Of a stretch of DNA of 64,000 nucleotides, positions 1 to 13,007 are shown piece by piece (the first letter of the stretch is position 1; each line of letters opens with the position of its first letter). The stretch is from positions 4,687,001 to 4,751,000 of the forward strand of contig JAMKCF010000023.1 of assembly GCA_023634235.1 (NCBI GenBank), given 5' to 3'. The position numbers were made by a program, and so were the translations under genes. The notes below the pieces were generated by a model. The model saw only the letters and a program-made list of their open reading frames with translations, was not told the DNA's origin and ran no database searches. The DNA comes from Pisaster brevispinus (Eukaryota > Echinodermata > Asteroidea > Forcipulatida > Asteriidae).

Positions 1-681
1 AGAAAATTCCCTGAAAAGAAACCAATCTCTCCATGTGCTGAAGAACAAATTAGAAAATTTCCCTGATTATGGAAACCTTTTCCCCATTATGTTGCATGTA
101 ATACCTCCCTAAATGTTGTACACAATCTCCCCAAGGCAAGCTGCAAATGTTGGCAGCTCTAATACTGTATAGATTGTCTCTCCACACAAAATCTATTTTC
201 AAGTTCAAGAATTACCTCACCTTACCAAAGATCATGCCACTTCCTATGTTCTTTTTTTATTATATGTATTCTCTTTATATGATTATCATCCAAGTACCTT
301 ATCTTTAAATTTAAAGATCTTTAAATCATTATTCAATTACTCCAAGCATAACTCACATCAAAAAGTACCTCCCAGTCCCTCCCCTATCTAGCCCCAAGGA
401 CCCCAACCATACCACCTCATCCAACGTTCTCATACCTCCCAGAGGACCCTCTCTGAAAACAATCCTAGAAACCCAAATCTTTATGATGCCCTGTGGTACT
501 GAACCGATATCCTTCACATGTTGCAAATATGTAGAAATGTCTTGGAGGAGTTGTAAAGGTGTGCTGTTGGTGCCGCCTTGGTGTCTGGTACAGTGCTATT
601 ATCTTACTGAAGTGTGTATGGGCGCTACAGGTGGAACATTCTTGTATTCTTCCCAGATGTTTAAAGGGAATGTCTCTCCAC

Positions 682-1120
682 TGACCATCTCGGAATGACA
701 CTCTCCGAATAACCATCTCAAGCTGGCCATCTCAGAATGACCACTAGGCCTGTGTGCTGACCATCTCAGAGTGATCCTCTACCCTCTCATTCTGACCATC
801 TCAGAATGGTCCTCTCAAGCCGACCATCTCAGAATGGCCCTCTACCCTCTCATTCTGACCATCTCAGAATGGCCCTCTCAGGCTGACCATCTCAACGTGA
901 TCCTCTACCCTCTCATTCTGACCATCTCGTTCTGACCCTCTCATTCTGACCATCTCAGAATGACCCTCTCAGGCCGACTATCTCAGAATGACCTTCTACC
1001 CTCTCATACTGACCATCCCAGATTGATCCACTGCCCTCTCATGCTGACCATTTCAGAATAAACATCCCCAGCTGACCATCTCAGAATGATCACTTTGGGC
1101 TGACCATCTTAGAATGGCCC
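682..1120. repeat. Degenerate minisatellite based on GACCATCTCAGAATG
   Basis: The phrases tgaccatctcagaatg and ctctcattctgaccatc alternate about 17 times with small changes (gaccctctcagg, gatcctctaccc). The unit is roughly 15-27 bp and combines in higher-order blocks of about 45-60 bp. Confidence 0.8.
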
Positions 1121-1609
1121 TTTCACTTCAGTCTAAGACCGTGGACTGTACCCTTATCTCATGTACCTTGTCCTTTGTCAACAATTCCCACCATTATTGT
1201 GCTGAGGTTCCATGTGACACAAATGCAATCTTAGAGACTTTAAGTCAGTACTTCTATACTGCATCTTTAAAGGAATAGCAAACATAAATTTGCCAACATA
1301 AAACTCTGCTCTCGTAAAACAATCAAATAAATTCTCGACGGACTTTTTGTTTCTGTAAATGTGATCTGCCTCCTGTCGTTCAATTGTTCTATCTGGGGAA
1401 CATTTAATGTATTCTGACAGGCAAGTTCATTGATGGGGGTCAGGTCAAATATCAACATACCTTCTACTAAAATTATGTGAGAACAAATTTAGTGTTTCAC
1501 CTTCAGTTAATGCCAAATAAACTGCGTCAATATAAGCTGGGCATGGATTAGGAGGTCCTTAGAGGGGAGGGGAACTTCAGTACATTGGAAGGGGGGCTCA
1601 TCACTGCAA

Positions 1610-1943
1610 CAACCTTTCCCTCGCCAACCCTTCTCAACCCCAACCCCTTGCCAGCCCCTCCCTACCCCAACCCCTCCAAACTCCTGGCAAGACATTCACA
1701 ACCCTCGCCACTCTCTAGCCAACCCCTAGCCAGCCCCTCCCTACCCCTCCCAACCCCTAACCAACTCCTCCAAACCCCTGGCCACCCTCCCAACCCTTCT
1801 CCACTCTCTCACCAATCCTTCCAATTCCTTGCCAACCCCTCGCCAACCCCTAGTCAGCCCCTCCCAACTACCCGCCCACCCCTCCAAACCCTTTGACAAC
1901 TCCTCACCAACCTCTCCTAACCCCTCCCTACCCCTCCAAACCC
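1610..1943. repeat. C-rich, G-poor tandem repeat
   Basis: Repeats of ccaacccctcc, ccagcccctccctacccc and related words, with almost no G on the + strand. Open frames through it on both strands are Pro/Ser-rich (+) or Gly/Glu/Trp-rich (-), as expected from the repeat, and are not genes. Confidence 0.8.
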
Positions 1944-4171
1944 ATGTAGTGTTTGAATGGTATGGTCCTCCACTTATCTTTAAAAAATATACATTCATGT
2001 TTTGTTGTATTGCTTGTAGTCTTTGTTTCAGTCCATTATGTTCTGTCAAAGAATTGACCTGTTTGTTTATATTTCTCGGATGGACAATAGACTTATGTAG
2101 CTATTAATCGAGACCATTAAGATAAGAAAGTATTTATTTCTGTAGGAGAAGTATTGCTTGACCTTGACATCCTCAGTCTCTTTTCTTGATAACCCAACCC
2201 TTGAGCTTCCCTTAACAATTGGTTTGTCCAGTCACACCATTTTAATTTCAAAGGAGACGAGGATCGCTGAGTTCCGTAGAAATGTTGCAACATTTCAATA
2301 AAACTCAGCAGAGCAATGTTACTACACACTGATCAATTGTATGGAAAGTTTCTAGCCATTGAAAACCAGACCATTTTAATTTGAGATAGCTTATCAGAAG
2401 AAACTACATTACAGCACCAATTATGATCAAGCTTGCAAAGACCGCTGTAATTTGTTGGAATTAGGAGCGACCATACGGGCATTATTACTAGCTGTTGTAA
2501 AAGTTCAAACTTCTTGGATGGGACTTAATTTTGTTCTCTTCCACAAACTAAAAGTTGTTGTTGCATCTGACATGTGTTGTTGCTGTCACTACAAATGCTT
2601 CTGTACCTTCAATTTTGGATGATTTAGAATAACAACAGTCTGCTATTTAAAAATGTTTTTCAATTTTGGTTTATTGGTGGAGCGTTGACACAAGGCAATA
2701 ATCAAAGTTTTTACAGATTTATTGATAAAGATAAATTGCTTGTTTCTCTAAGAATTTCAAGCCCCTTGACTGAAAAAAATGTGTTGAAAAAGTCCTCAGC
2801 AACTTGATCTAGTGGATACCTTGAGGGGATAAAACCCACGTCGAGGATAAAACTTCACACATTAATCCAAGATAAACCATGTGGGCCACAATATACCTTT
2901 TGGAATTATCCCTAAAATTGAGTTACAATTTGTTATTATGAATAATTATGACAGGTCATGGTTAACAAAAAATTGTTTCCAAGTCTAGCCAAGAATTCTT
3001 TGAGTATTTATCGAGCCTTTCACCTTTACATCCCGCCCGAAGGGTGAAAATTAGCCTTGTTTCCTTTTAATGTGTACATACCTTAAGTGTCAATCTGTTG
3101 GGAAAACATACACATAGAAACTCTAATCAAATATAAATAATATTGAAATCCATGCATTGTGAGAAGAACATGGCGCCAGGATTTAGACCGTTGGTGGTAT
3201 ATCGGTGAAGTTTTAGTTCCTCGGGGAGTAAGGAAGTGAAACATTTATTACAGCAAGGGACTGCCAGTATTTCGGATGTGACAGTATGTGTAGTTTACTT
3301 GCATATGTCATTGCCCCCACTACTTTGCAACATGTGCCAATATTCACTCCTCACTTCACGTCATTTTCAACTAAAATGACCACTTTTGTGGCGTCATGGT
3401 CTTTAATGATGACTTATAAAGTAATTTCTAGGGTGACTTAACTTGTTCAAAGGTTGACATTCAAACACAAAGTACCGTTCGCTTCGATCTGGGAGCCCAC
3501 TATTATTAACTCCATAACAATAGAAATCTCCTAGAGAAATATACCAAAGTAGAGAAAATAGTATTTAAAAGCCCCAAATGACCGTTGGTTATTTCGATTT
3601 CCGGACGATAATCGAATTAAGCACATACATGCACAAAATACTTGACATGACATAACCCATGTTTGTTGTCCTAAAACTAGGTCTATTCTGTAGATTTTAT
3701 GCAATTTTCAAAGTTGTTTGAAAGTTGTATCTGAAAACAGTGTACCTTATAATCTATAAAATAATTAATTAATTGATCAATTTTTGTAAATTTAAATAAA
3801 TTGGGAGTAATCTTACGTCAAAAAACTGTTTTATTTGATTTTTTATAAGATCGCATCGATGACCAGAGCAGATTCCTTCCTTTTGCATTTCTTAACAAAT
3901 GCATTTTTATCTTTGAATCTCTTTCTTTCACTTTGACAAACTCCTCACCACCCGCTTCCTATCAGTTTCACAATCGCTTGAAATCGAGAAACACCTCTTC
4001 ACCAAAACAACTCTGTTTTCTGGTTCTTGTAAGATGTCACTACAGATCTCCCCCAGCAACTTAAAAGCCTAAACTGTTTGTTCTGGGGGTTGCTGCGGGT
4101 CATAGCGTATCAGGGAAAGCTGTTAGTTGGTACCTTGCTCCATGGACAAGCAAGGGTAAGGCCAAGTAAAA

Positions 4172-4640
4172 AAAAATGTTAAGCGTCCGGGTTTCTAAAA
4201 AAAAAGGAAGGAGGAGGGGCTTTTTATTTTTTATTTTTTATTTTCAAGATGGCCGCCATTCTTTTTTAAATTTCAAATATCTGTTGTTTTTCTACTTTTC
4301 AAACACACAATACATAAAAGAAACATGTTGGACAAGACATTGAACATGTCCAGACTTTTTCAAAAAGAGGAGGAGACAGGGCGCTACTATTTACTATTTT
4401 CCAATCTTTTGCTATTTTTTCCAAGATTGCCGCCATGCTAAATATGGCTGGCCAAGGTATATTTATTCACAGATTTTGTGCTATTTTATTACATCAGTAC
4501 ACTGAAAAAGCACAAAACAAATGATTTGTATCATTTTAGTCTTTTTTTCTTTCTTTTTTTCCCCCTTTTTTATGGTAAAAAAAAAAAAAAAAAAAAAGAG
4601 GCGGCGGCCAAAAAGGAGGCAGGCGGGGACGCTAAACATG
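4172..4640. mobile_element. Possible inverted-repeat element with poly-A core
   Basis: The left end reads atgttaagcgtccggg. The right end reads ggggacgctaaacat, an imperfect inverted copy. Inside are A/T homopolymers, two copies of a gccgccat phrase and a 21-A run at 4577-4597. No coding capacity. The family assignment is unknown and the ends are approximate. Confidence 0.4.
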
Positions 4641-4959
4641 TTTTGTTTTTACTCGGCCTAATGTTTGAAAGCCCCTCGACCCAGTTTGTTGACCCAGTTT
4701 TTATCTCGCTAATGGTTAACAGCAGAGTACTCCAGTGGTGATAACTGATTGGTCTCCAGGGTGTGTTTGCTGTCTTTTGTTTATGTTAAATTACATTTGC
4801 CTATGTGTTTTTGGTTGGCGTTCTCGGAAGATTGAGTTGTGAAGGTCTTTATCTCAGCCTTGATGTATTTGTATTAAATATCAACTTACATCAAAACAAA
4901 TATCACATTCTTATCAGTATTCATCAACGGAGAGCGTCGACTCTTTTCGCATTGCTTTT

Positions 4960-5390
4960 GGGATGAAGTTGTATTTTTCGCTATGGTTTTCTCAAAAATT
5001 GGCAGAATGAAATAATTATAAAAACTTTGGCAGGTATAACCTCTCTGTTCATTAACGTGTATTCCTGATCAATTGACACCTGTCCATGTCTGCTAAAAAG
5101 CAGATCTCTTCTTGCTTTTGCAGGTTTCCTTGGCATCTCATATAAAAATGACACCTATGGTGCAGTAGCCTCGAAGTTTGGGGAAATTGTATTTTTTGCT
5201 ACTCAAACATTGAAATCATCAAATAAATACAAAAACTTTCCTGCTTAGCAAACTTGTAGTCCTGATGGCTCTACTCAATACTACACCTGCCCATGTCTGT
5301 TAAGAAGCAGATTTCTTCTTGCTTAGCAGTTTTCTGTACTTGGCATCTCATATCAAATTGGCACCTGTGGCGCAGAAGCCTTGAAGGCAC
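4960..5390. repeat. Two-unit tandem duplication, period about 207 bp
   Basis: cacctgtccatgtctgctaa (5077) recurs as cacctgcccatgtctgttaa (5284). Flanking words such as ttggcatctcatat and tacaaaaactttc recur at the same spacing. The copies are clearly diverged. Confidence 0.7.
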
Positions 5391-5817
5391 CGAAATACTT
5401 GGCATAATTTACACCTCATTCTTACCAATCATCTTGAACCATAAAAACAAACATTAGCCAACCTGGAATACCGGGTTAGTCTCACAACAAAGCCGCTGTG
5501 TGTTGTTGTAGGTGACTTTACGGGTGTTTTGTGTGTTACTGGGTGAATCTGAAAGCTCCAAGGGATTTTTATGAATAACAAAATCTTTCTTTTGGTTTAG
5601 AAAATGATAGAACTGGTGTGTACTCCTTCCATGGTTCAACCACTCGGTCGGCCATTTTGTTTAGAAGCAAATTCGTTAGCAATTGAACATGTTTTCACAC
5701 AATGTTAAAGGGGATTTCACAACGCATTCACGAGGAATTTACATTGATGCGTAGCTGTAACTGTTATTTTTTCGGGTATAAAGAAATCGTGGGTTGGTTT
5801 TTGTGTGTGGTTTTTTT

Positions 5818-5848
5818 AGGTGTTCGTGCAGTATGTGCACGAACACCT
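5818..5848. repeat. Perfect 13-bp hairpin
   Basis: aggtgttcgtgca, loop gtatg, then tgcacgaacacct. A perfect stem in AT-rich DNA, followed by a T-rich run. It could be the fused ends of a small palindromic element. Confidence 0.7.
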
Positions 5849-7448
5849 CTTGTTTAATTTTTTTTTATCTAGGCCTACCTCTGTAGCTGTTCTCAGAAGC
5901 TAGTCAGGCATGTGATTTGTTTTTCCTGATTTAAGGATTTTGACCTTCTATGTCCTCCAGAAATTATCGAAAGAGCAAACTCGACATAAACTAAGAGGAA
6001 AGACTCGTTATGATCAAACCTGTAGGTTTCAGTGGTGATATCAAGAGTCTACAAACCTCTGAAATATAACATCCCGTTTCTTTAGGGAGCTTCATTTGTA
6101 ACTAGGAGAAATGGTTATCCATATTTCAGGATTTTCGTTTTCGTATACAAACTCATCCATGGCTTGTAAAATCTATACTAAAAGGTGGAAATGCAATTAT
6201 TTTAACTTACTGCACATCGTAGTTTTCATCAGCGGTGATTCTCATCCCGCACTCTAAAAAAAAAAAAAAAAAACTGCTCTCCAAAAACTTCCGAGTCAGA
6301 ATTGATCCGGGTCTAGGTCACGTGGGGCCTGACCCAATTCTAGATCAGTGTGACCCGGAATTTGTGTCAAAATGATCCAGAAAAGAGACAGAATGTCGCT
6401 GAATCCGTGTTTAAAGTCAATTGTGAAACCATTTTCTAGGTCAGCAGCCGTGCAGAGAAATGGGTCAGGCCCGCTGGGACGCGGAATCCGGGTCAAATCT
6501 GACCCGGGAGTTTTTAATAATTTGAAAAGTGCATTTATTTTAATTGCTCCATATATTTGTTATCAGACTCCACTTGGAGGGATTATAGATAAGTTGGCAA
6601 ATCTTTGAGGTTTGACTTTGCCGGGATGTTTTCATTTTGCCTGAAAATGAGTAAATTGATTGATACCTTTAGGACAGAGTAACAGCAATGGGTAGAAGGG
6701 AAAGCTGATTTGGACAACCACCTGTTGTACCCCTCAATTAGTAAGGGTCTCGCATGAGGTGCAGATCGTGCGTCGGGGGTCGGGATTATCCAGATGAAAT
6801 GCACAGATTTTCTCCGGTTTTAGAATAGAAACTGTTTTTGCTTTTCAATCTACAGTTGTCCGTGAGGTTGTCTAGCTGGAAATTGATTCCGGAAATGCTG
6901 CTGGGATTTTCTATTTTTATACGGTGTGAATTTGTGCAAATTCTGCGACGGTATCTTTGCCTAAGTGGTGATGATATCCGTACTTAATTCCTCTCTTCTG
7001 AGAAACGAAAACCATAATCAGAAGTAACATGAAAGAAAATGATTAAGAAAAAAATACCCTCAAAGCTAGACCCGATACGGGGTACAAAACTCGACACCAA
7101 GCTTTGAATGGTTTTTGTAGAAGTTTCTAATGCGATAGGATTAAGATAAAACATGGATAATAAGACACGATTAGTTAATTATCCCTCTGACTTGGTGGCT
7201 TCACCATGTACCGTTTGTCCATTGACGAAAACTTGGTTACCAGTTGTAACAACATTAAAGAAAGGGGTGATGTTACTTCGGCCGCCATTTTTCATCTTGA
7301 AAACTTGCGTATGTTTCGATTAAGGTTTTGTTCTCTTCCTTTGACAGTGTAGCCCCATTCCAATGTACACATCCTGGAAGCTAATCATGACGTCATAGTA
7401 TTTTGTGCCAAGGTTTCCAGGAAGCTCAACTCATGCTCAATTATCTAT

Positions 7449-7624
7449 GGACCTTTTCGAAATCACGGCTTGGGCTTGGGTTTGGGCTTAGGCTTGGGCT
7501 TAGGCTTATGGCTAAGGCTCCGTCAGTTATTTAGAAGACGTGTGCTTTCCTTACGCGGAGCTTCGATCAGGCGGACGGACCCCAAGCCGGAGCCCAGGCC
7601 CAAGCCGTAGTTTCGAAACGGGCC
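7449..7624. mobile_element. Palindromic inverted-repeat element (gcttgggc family)
   Basis: The left arm ggaccttttcgaaatcacgg continues cttgggcttgg. The right arm is its imperfect inverse (ccaggcccaagccg, then tagtttcgaaacgggcc). The interior carries repeated gggcttaggctt. About 175 bp, non-coding. Confidence 0.65.
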
Positions 7625-7635
7625 TTATGATCTTA

Positions 7636-8030
7636 GGGAGGGTATAGGGCCCTACTTTTGGTTATTTCTCCAAAAAATAATGACCATAAAAAAACCTTAC
7701 CTGGTAAGGCGCACTGGAGAGCTGTTGATAGTATAAACAATAGTTAGAAACGACATCATTTGAAGTATTGCGGTTTTAGAGAAAGAGGTAAATTTTGTCA
7801 CCAACACATTTGAATCTGAGAAAGGCTTCAGGCAAGAAGCCTTTCTCATGCACCTGAAAACAATAATTCTATGCATCAATGGTGGCTTTTTCTTTCATAA
7901 TTTTCTTGGAACTTCGATGACCAATTGAGCCCAATTCTTCACAGGTTTGTTATTTTATGATTATGTTGGGATACACCGTCACCAAGTGAGGATTCTGGTC
8001 CTTGACAATTACCAAAAGTTAGTATCCTAT
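7636..8030 (+). mobile_element. MITE family D, copy 1
   Basis: Ends approximate agggnnntac..tttttggt and accaaaagttagtatcct. Internal words are shared with copies at 17953 and 53532: ttggttatttctccaaaaa, taatgacc, cttacctggtaag, ttgatagtataaac, gcggttttagagaaagagg and a ctgagaaagg...ctttctca hairpin. Non-coding. I recall this family as abundant in sea stars. Confidence 0.7.
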
Positions 8031-8050
8031 TAAAACTGAGTGCCACGAAT

Positions 8051-8076
8051 CATAGAGAAAGGTTCCTTTCTCTATG
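8051..8076. repeat. Perfect 12-bp hairpin
   Basis: catagagaaagg, loop tt, cctttctctatg. It lies 21 bp beyond the end of MITE family D copy 1 and resembles that family's internal gagaaagg/cctttctc hairpin, so it may be a second fragment. Confidence 0.6.
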
Positions 8077-9054
8077 CACGAATAAACAAATATGGCAATG
8101 TCTTTAAGAATATGAACCTAATATTGAACCTAATATTGTAATAATCAGACTAGGAAGAACAATAGAGCAAGGACAGAGAACAAAATGCAGTGGATGGATT
8201 TGCCAGAACGCTGTTCCTTCCTCAATGCAAATAAAAGACTTCTTGTTTGGGTCGTTAGTCCTTACTTGTGAAGGTCCTGAAGGTAGCGCTGTTTATCATA
8301 GTGTTTATATTGAAGACTCAACATTAAATTGAACACTGGTTCTTTTTAGAATCAAAACTACTGCTAAGATGAGAGTGATTTCACGTGGTTTTCACCAGAA
8401 AACTGTTTTGTTTTTTTTTGGTTTTTTTTATCTGGCTTGTGCGAAGAGCTGCAAAGGTGTCCTAACTCCCAAGTACAGGTTGACAATCAAACAAACACGT
8501 CATCAGTTTGAAAGTGTTGCGTCGAAGACCTTTCAAGCATTTTCTTATGAGATCCCATCCATGGTGCCTCTTGTTATGACGTCACACTCTTCATACCACC
8601 GATGTATCCATGATTTCATTATTGATAAGATATTCCCGATAATTGGATAAGCTTTATCTAATAACCACGTCAAGCTGCTGGACGCAACACCTGTTGTCGT
8701 ATCCCTCGTTGTGGATCCCTCACCTCCAGCCCAGTGGTCTCCACAGCCTCTACTTATCTCACTTCCTCAGTTGGGAAGGTCCATTTCTTGATTGCCTTGA
8801 GGCTGCCAGAGGGCCTGGAGCCAGGGGTGTAGGACCTGGGGTTAATTTCTAACAAATTTAAGGTAACAGGTGCCACTCAGTACCTCATGCTGGATTCCTG
8901 GTAGGGGTGGTGTCAATGCTGGTGAAACCTTAATACATAGATCTATGGTGTAACTTCGTGAAGATTCTGATGGAATTCATTGATATTTAGAGCATGGTCG
9001 GAAGTTTCCTTCATCCATGTTGGAAGTATGTTGGTTTGATCATAGAGGTTTGAT

Positions 9055-9080
9055 CATGGAGGAAGAATGCATCCTCCATG
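9055..9080. repeat. Hairpin with catggagga arms
   Basis: catggagga, loop agaatgca, tcctccatg, flanked by gat/gtttgatc. The arms resemble those of the palindromes at 14213 and 22178. Confidence 0.5.
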
Positions 9081-9698
9081 GTTTGATCTTGACCATGTAC
9101 AGTGATTATAGAATCTACTGTTTAACTGAACTGAGTCAACAAGTGTTAGAATCATTGTCAACTTATAATAATTCGTTATAGGAAACTAGCTTGTGTGTAA
9201 AGTGTCAACGTGTTCATTCTATCATGATTTTATGAACTAGATTCTGTTTTGCCTTGGTAACACTTTGAACAAAACTGACTAAAGGTAATATCTCATAACA
9301 AAAAGGACAAGAGAATCGAGAAATGTTATGCTTTGTTCCATGTTTCAATGATTTTATTAGTATTACATGTATACGACAAAAATGCACGATGGTTGGATGT
9401 CGCCATATTATCCATTCACATTAATTATTCGTCTCTTTGTAATTCAAACAGACTCTGACTCATAGCTCCGTGGACCACGGACTCACAGTCGGCTACGCCA
9501 CTCGTCAGACTTGAACCTTGAGCCAACACGAAAATAATAACACCATAACCCATTAAATGTTAGGATGCTTGGTTCAGCCCATTCACGGCATCGACCTCCC
9601 CCAAACAAGCCACTAATCGTGAGCAACTTTCCTTGTGTCTACCCGTCCGTCAAAAAACCGTCTTCTTTGGAAACTCTTCAAAGGAGCAACCGGAAACC

Positions 9699-9848
9699 AT
9701 GAAGTCACTGTTTCCGTTGATGTGTTGTGTTATACCGTTTACTTTATTCACCTACCAGGGCCGTGGAGAAACAGACTCTCTCGTCAAAGAAACCGACAGA
9801 CGGCAGTGGACCTGGAGGATAAATACGAACCAGTCTGGGAACTTATAG
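9699..9848 (+). CDS. Possible small secreted-peptide ORF (49 aa), unidentified
   Basis: ATG in the context accATGa. The N-terminus MKSLFPLMCCVIPFTLFTYQ looks like a signal peptide. It is followed by a charged stretch (GRGETDSLVKETDRR, then QWTWRINTNQSGNL) and a TAG stop. No family is recognised and no partner exons are seen. It may be chance in low-constraint DNA; the evidence is the hydrophobic start alone. Confidence 0.15.
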   Translation: MKSLFPLMCCVIPFTLFTYQGRGETDSLVKETDRRQWTWRINTNQSGNL

Positions 9849-12800
9849 TCATGAATGTAACCAAGTTCCATATCACACATGAAATGAGATTACGAAGAAC
9901 AGATACCAAATATTGAAAATATTGAATTTGATTTTAACAGTGTTTCAGAGTATGGTGTTCGCAATCCATTTTGCAGGTCAGTTTCGATCCCAATTGTTTT
10001 CCATTACTGGTTGTTCTCTTTGTCAGACGTTTGGCTCTATCCTTCCCTCACCCCACCCCCTGTAATTAAATGTTTCCCTGTATGTCATGGTATATTTTTA
10101 GAATCTGGACCAAAGAGGTTATACTTTCATGTTTACTTTAGCAAATGTTAACATGGTTCAACTGGTATACACTCATGTTAGATTGTTTGCAATGGGTCTT
10201 GATATCCACAGATCCAAAACACTTGCCTTGGAGACATTGCTTGCTTAATGATTACTGGAAAAGCTTACTATTTTAGGGTGTTGTACTGTTCAAGACTGGC
10301 TGACAGCAAAACCACAAAGATACCTGGTGAAAGGAAAGGGTAGTTTGATTTTCTACAATGTCTTAGGCTCATTACAATTCGGTTGAGCATGGAGGTGAGA
10401 GGGTGGTCTGTGCACAGGTTTGTCTGCTGAATGTAAAGAATCCATTGTACCGGCTTTTACATATACGCACATATTGAGACCTTGATCGGTACAATAGAAT
10501 TTAATTGCTTTTGCAAGGAGCTGTGGGTGGCACTTTGTTGTTGGTTTTTGGACCTTGCCGACAATTGCCGACGTTTTCAAACTCCGGAACTGCACATAAT
10601 GCGAATATAAAACACACTCTAGACAACATGGGAATGTTTGCGTATGTCTGACAGATCTCCGGGTGTTTCAATCGCGGTGTGGTTTTCTTAGGTACCTGGC
10701 AGCGGCAGAACGAAAACACAATTGAACCCAATTCGAGATTTAAAGAAAGAAAAAAATACAGTAGTGATTTTTCTGAAATTTTGATCATAGTTCCACTCTG
10801 AAGACTTACTGATTTGGCCTACCATTAGCAATCCTCAAGAGGAAGTTTTCCGTCTGAAATACTAAACAGAGTCAAGAAAATAGCAAGATCCTCCAAATCA
10901 CCGTTGCTTATTTAGATTGCTGCCATCGAAATAACCACGTTCGTTAACCTTCATGAAATCCATGAAAAAACTTAAACCAGTTTTCGTTGTTTCACTAAAA
11001 ACATGACTGAAAGATAGCCAGGCGGTGGAAATGTAGGCCTACTCCTTCAAAAATGAATAATGCATTGTACTTTTTTGTGGTGTTGTAATTTCCTTCCCCA
11101 ATGGTAATATGGAGAGACGTTTGTCATACAGCAGCACATCATTACAATACATTGGTATCATAACAATGTAAACAATAACTTGACAATACCACCATCAGTC
11201 AACTTGTTGTCAGCTTTGCCAATTGTTTGGATCTCTTTCCCATCCTTGACCGTTCGACTGGCCCACTCATAGCCCCCCCCCAAGTTATAACCACTAATCC
11301 TAGATTCAAGATAAGAGTTGCCATTCTCCTTTGTAAAGTAACCCTTGCTGTGACAATGTCAGGTTTGACAGTACTTCAGACTGAAAACTTTGGTCTTTCG
11401 ATGGAAAAACACCTTTGTGTTTGGAAAAGTAAAAAAGTGACTGCTCCTTTACAAACAATAAACAGCTTGAGAAAACTGCCGGAGACATTCGGTAAGAAAA
11501 CAAGCAAATAGACTGGTAACTGATGAAGATATTATCCATAGAGACTGTCGTATAATAGATGGCCAGTGACCAGACAGTGCCGATCCGGGCAGAGAAAATA
11601 ACTGACGTATCGATCATTTAAAATTACCTCCTCAGTGATTGTACATAGCTGTGAAAGTTCAAAAACACATGTTTGCATTTGTCATCCATCGTTACCTTGC
11701 CAACTTAAAGTATGACTTCCTTCAAGTTAATCTGAATATGGGCCCTGTTTTGGGCGGAGTTCACTCCCACCCATGCCACTAAACAGTTCAGCAAAATCAA
11801 GGCATGATTTCTAGCTAAGAACTTCCTTTTAAAAATTATATCAAGTAATAAACCACAAGAGAAACTGACAGGGTAAATTCTAAATAATTTAGGGTTGCAC
11901 AAAGAAAAAATAATAATGTATCTTTGCGTGGTGTACGACTGTACGGTCGATATAAGTTTCAATGATTTCAATAATTTAATCAAGGGTAAAAACTATTTTC
12001 ATTCACTTATATAAACTTTTGTTTGTGGTTTCTCTCTTCATCAGAAAATTTTAAAATGCACCCATTCAGTTCCACCCCGAACACAACAAAAGCAGAACCC
12101 TATCTCTCACAAGCCTGTATGCCAAAATCTATCAAAAGAGTGTTGGATGGATGGGTCGCTACTCAGCGCGTTGGACCACGTACAGTGGTTTAGAGATAAA
12201 AGTAAACCATTGAGTTGATGTAGTGGCTGTCAAACAGATCCATTCTTATTGGCTGACTGCAATACAGAGTCATTCATCGATCCACGGGTCACCGTAATTT
12301 CCCATCGAGTCTTTAGCAGTAGTGTGTTCGAGGACCTTAACACGCTGTCTACCGGGGGCTTTATAAACTCCAGATTGTCTGAAGTTGAAGCACTACCGTT
12401 ACGTTGACAGAACCATTTTTTTTGTAAACAGTACCTACTTCAATGAATGCAGTGAGGAATATTGAGGTTAGATTTGAACAAGTAGTCAGTGGAGTGCGCT
12501 TGGTGCTGTCGCCCGTAAAAAAGTGACAAGCTGGATCTGGATTTTGCAGCAAGTTTTATGCTTCTCGATTAACCCAAGAAAGATGTGTTAATTAGAACCT
12601 AGAGCTACACACCGGTTACTTAGAGTTGCATCTTAACATTTTTACTCAACAGCTTTCCAGGAGCAAGAATTTTAAACGTTAGTATGTAAGGCTGTCAGCG
12701 TTTACGCGGTCCCGTTCTTAATTTCCGTCATCCGGGCTGAATTACTCCGATCGCTATCTGACGTTAAAAAACTGTAGCATTTTGTACTCTCTCTCTCTCT

Positions 12801-12885
12801 CCAGAGCTGCTGTACTTGAGCTATTTGACATCTTTTGGCTACTGAAAGATCATTATTTATTAGAGATAACTGGAAGAGATCTGAC

Positions 12886-13007
12886 ATGATGGCAAATTTG
12901 ATGCAAGTTCAGTCATTAGGGTATGCCATGCTGGTTACATGGTTCTTGATATCCCTCCAACTGTGTGCGGGACCTTGTCGTGTGGACGCATACCTTCACC
13001 GCTATGG
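12886..13007 (+). CDS. EGFL7: EGFL7-like exon 1: signal peptide
   Basis: Codes for 40 residues plus two bases (GG). It starts MMANLMQVQS, with a hydrophobic core around residues 14-28 (AMLVTWFLISLQLCA), a likely cleavage site near CAG-P, and the lead-in DAYLHRYG to the EMI domain. The donor is GG|gtaagt. The split Gly codon is completed by exon 2, giving YGRHVC at the start of the EMI domain. Two tandem ATGs (12886 and 12889) are possible starts; I chose the first. A pyrimidine-rich tract ending in CAG at 12804 could be an acceptor for an upstream non-coding exon. Confidence 0.85.

Larger units (their letters stand above)
1..12885. other. Upstream intergenic region without a supported gene
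   Basis: No exon chain or recognisable domain is seen on either strand. Open frames are short and AT-driven or fall in simple repeats. Contents: minisatellite (682-1120), C-rich block (1610-1943), inverted-repeat elements (4172-4640, 7449-7624, 7636-8030), a 207-bp tandem duplication (4960-5390), hairpins (5818, 8051, 9055) and a possible small secreted-peptide frame (9699-9848). Between these I see only unique AT-rich sequence. The promoter of the EGFL7-like gene should lie near the right end. Confidence 0.6.

Noticed and set aside
1585..2049. Overlapping Pro-rich and Gly/Trp-rich open frames
   Set aside because: Both are products of the C-rich tandem repeat read on opposite strands.
10353..10788. 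Two minus-strand frames of 80 and 95 codons
   Set aside because: They overlap in different frames, have low-complexity composition and no splice partners or domains.
12358..12367. TATA-like ctttataaac upstream of the EGFL7-like gene
   Set aside because: Such strings are frequent in this AT-rich DNA and the start site is unknown.
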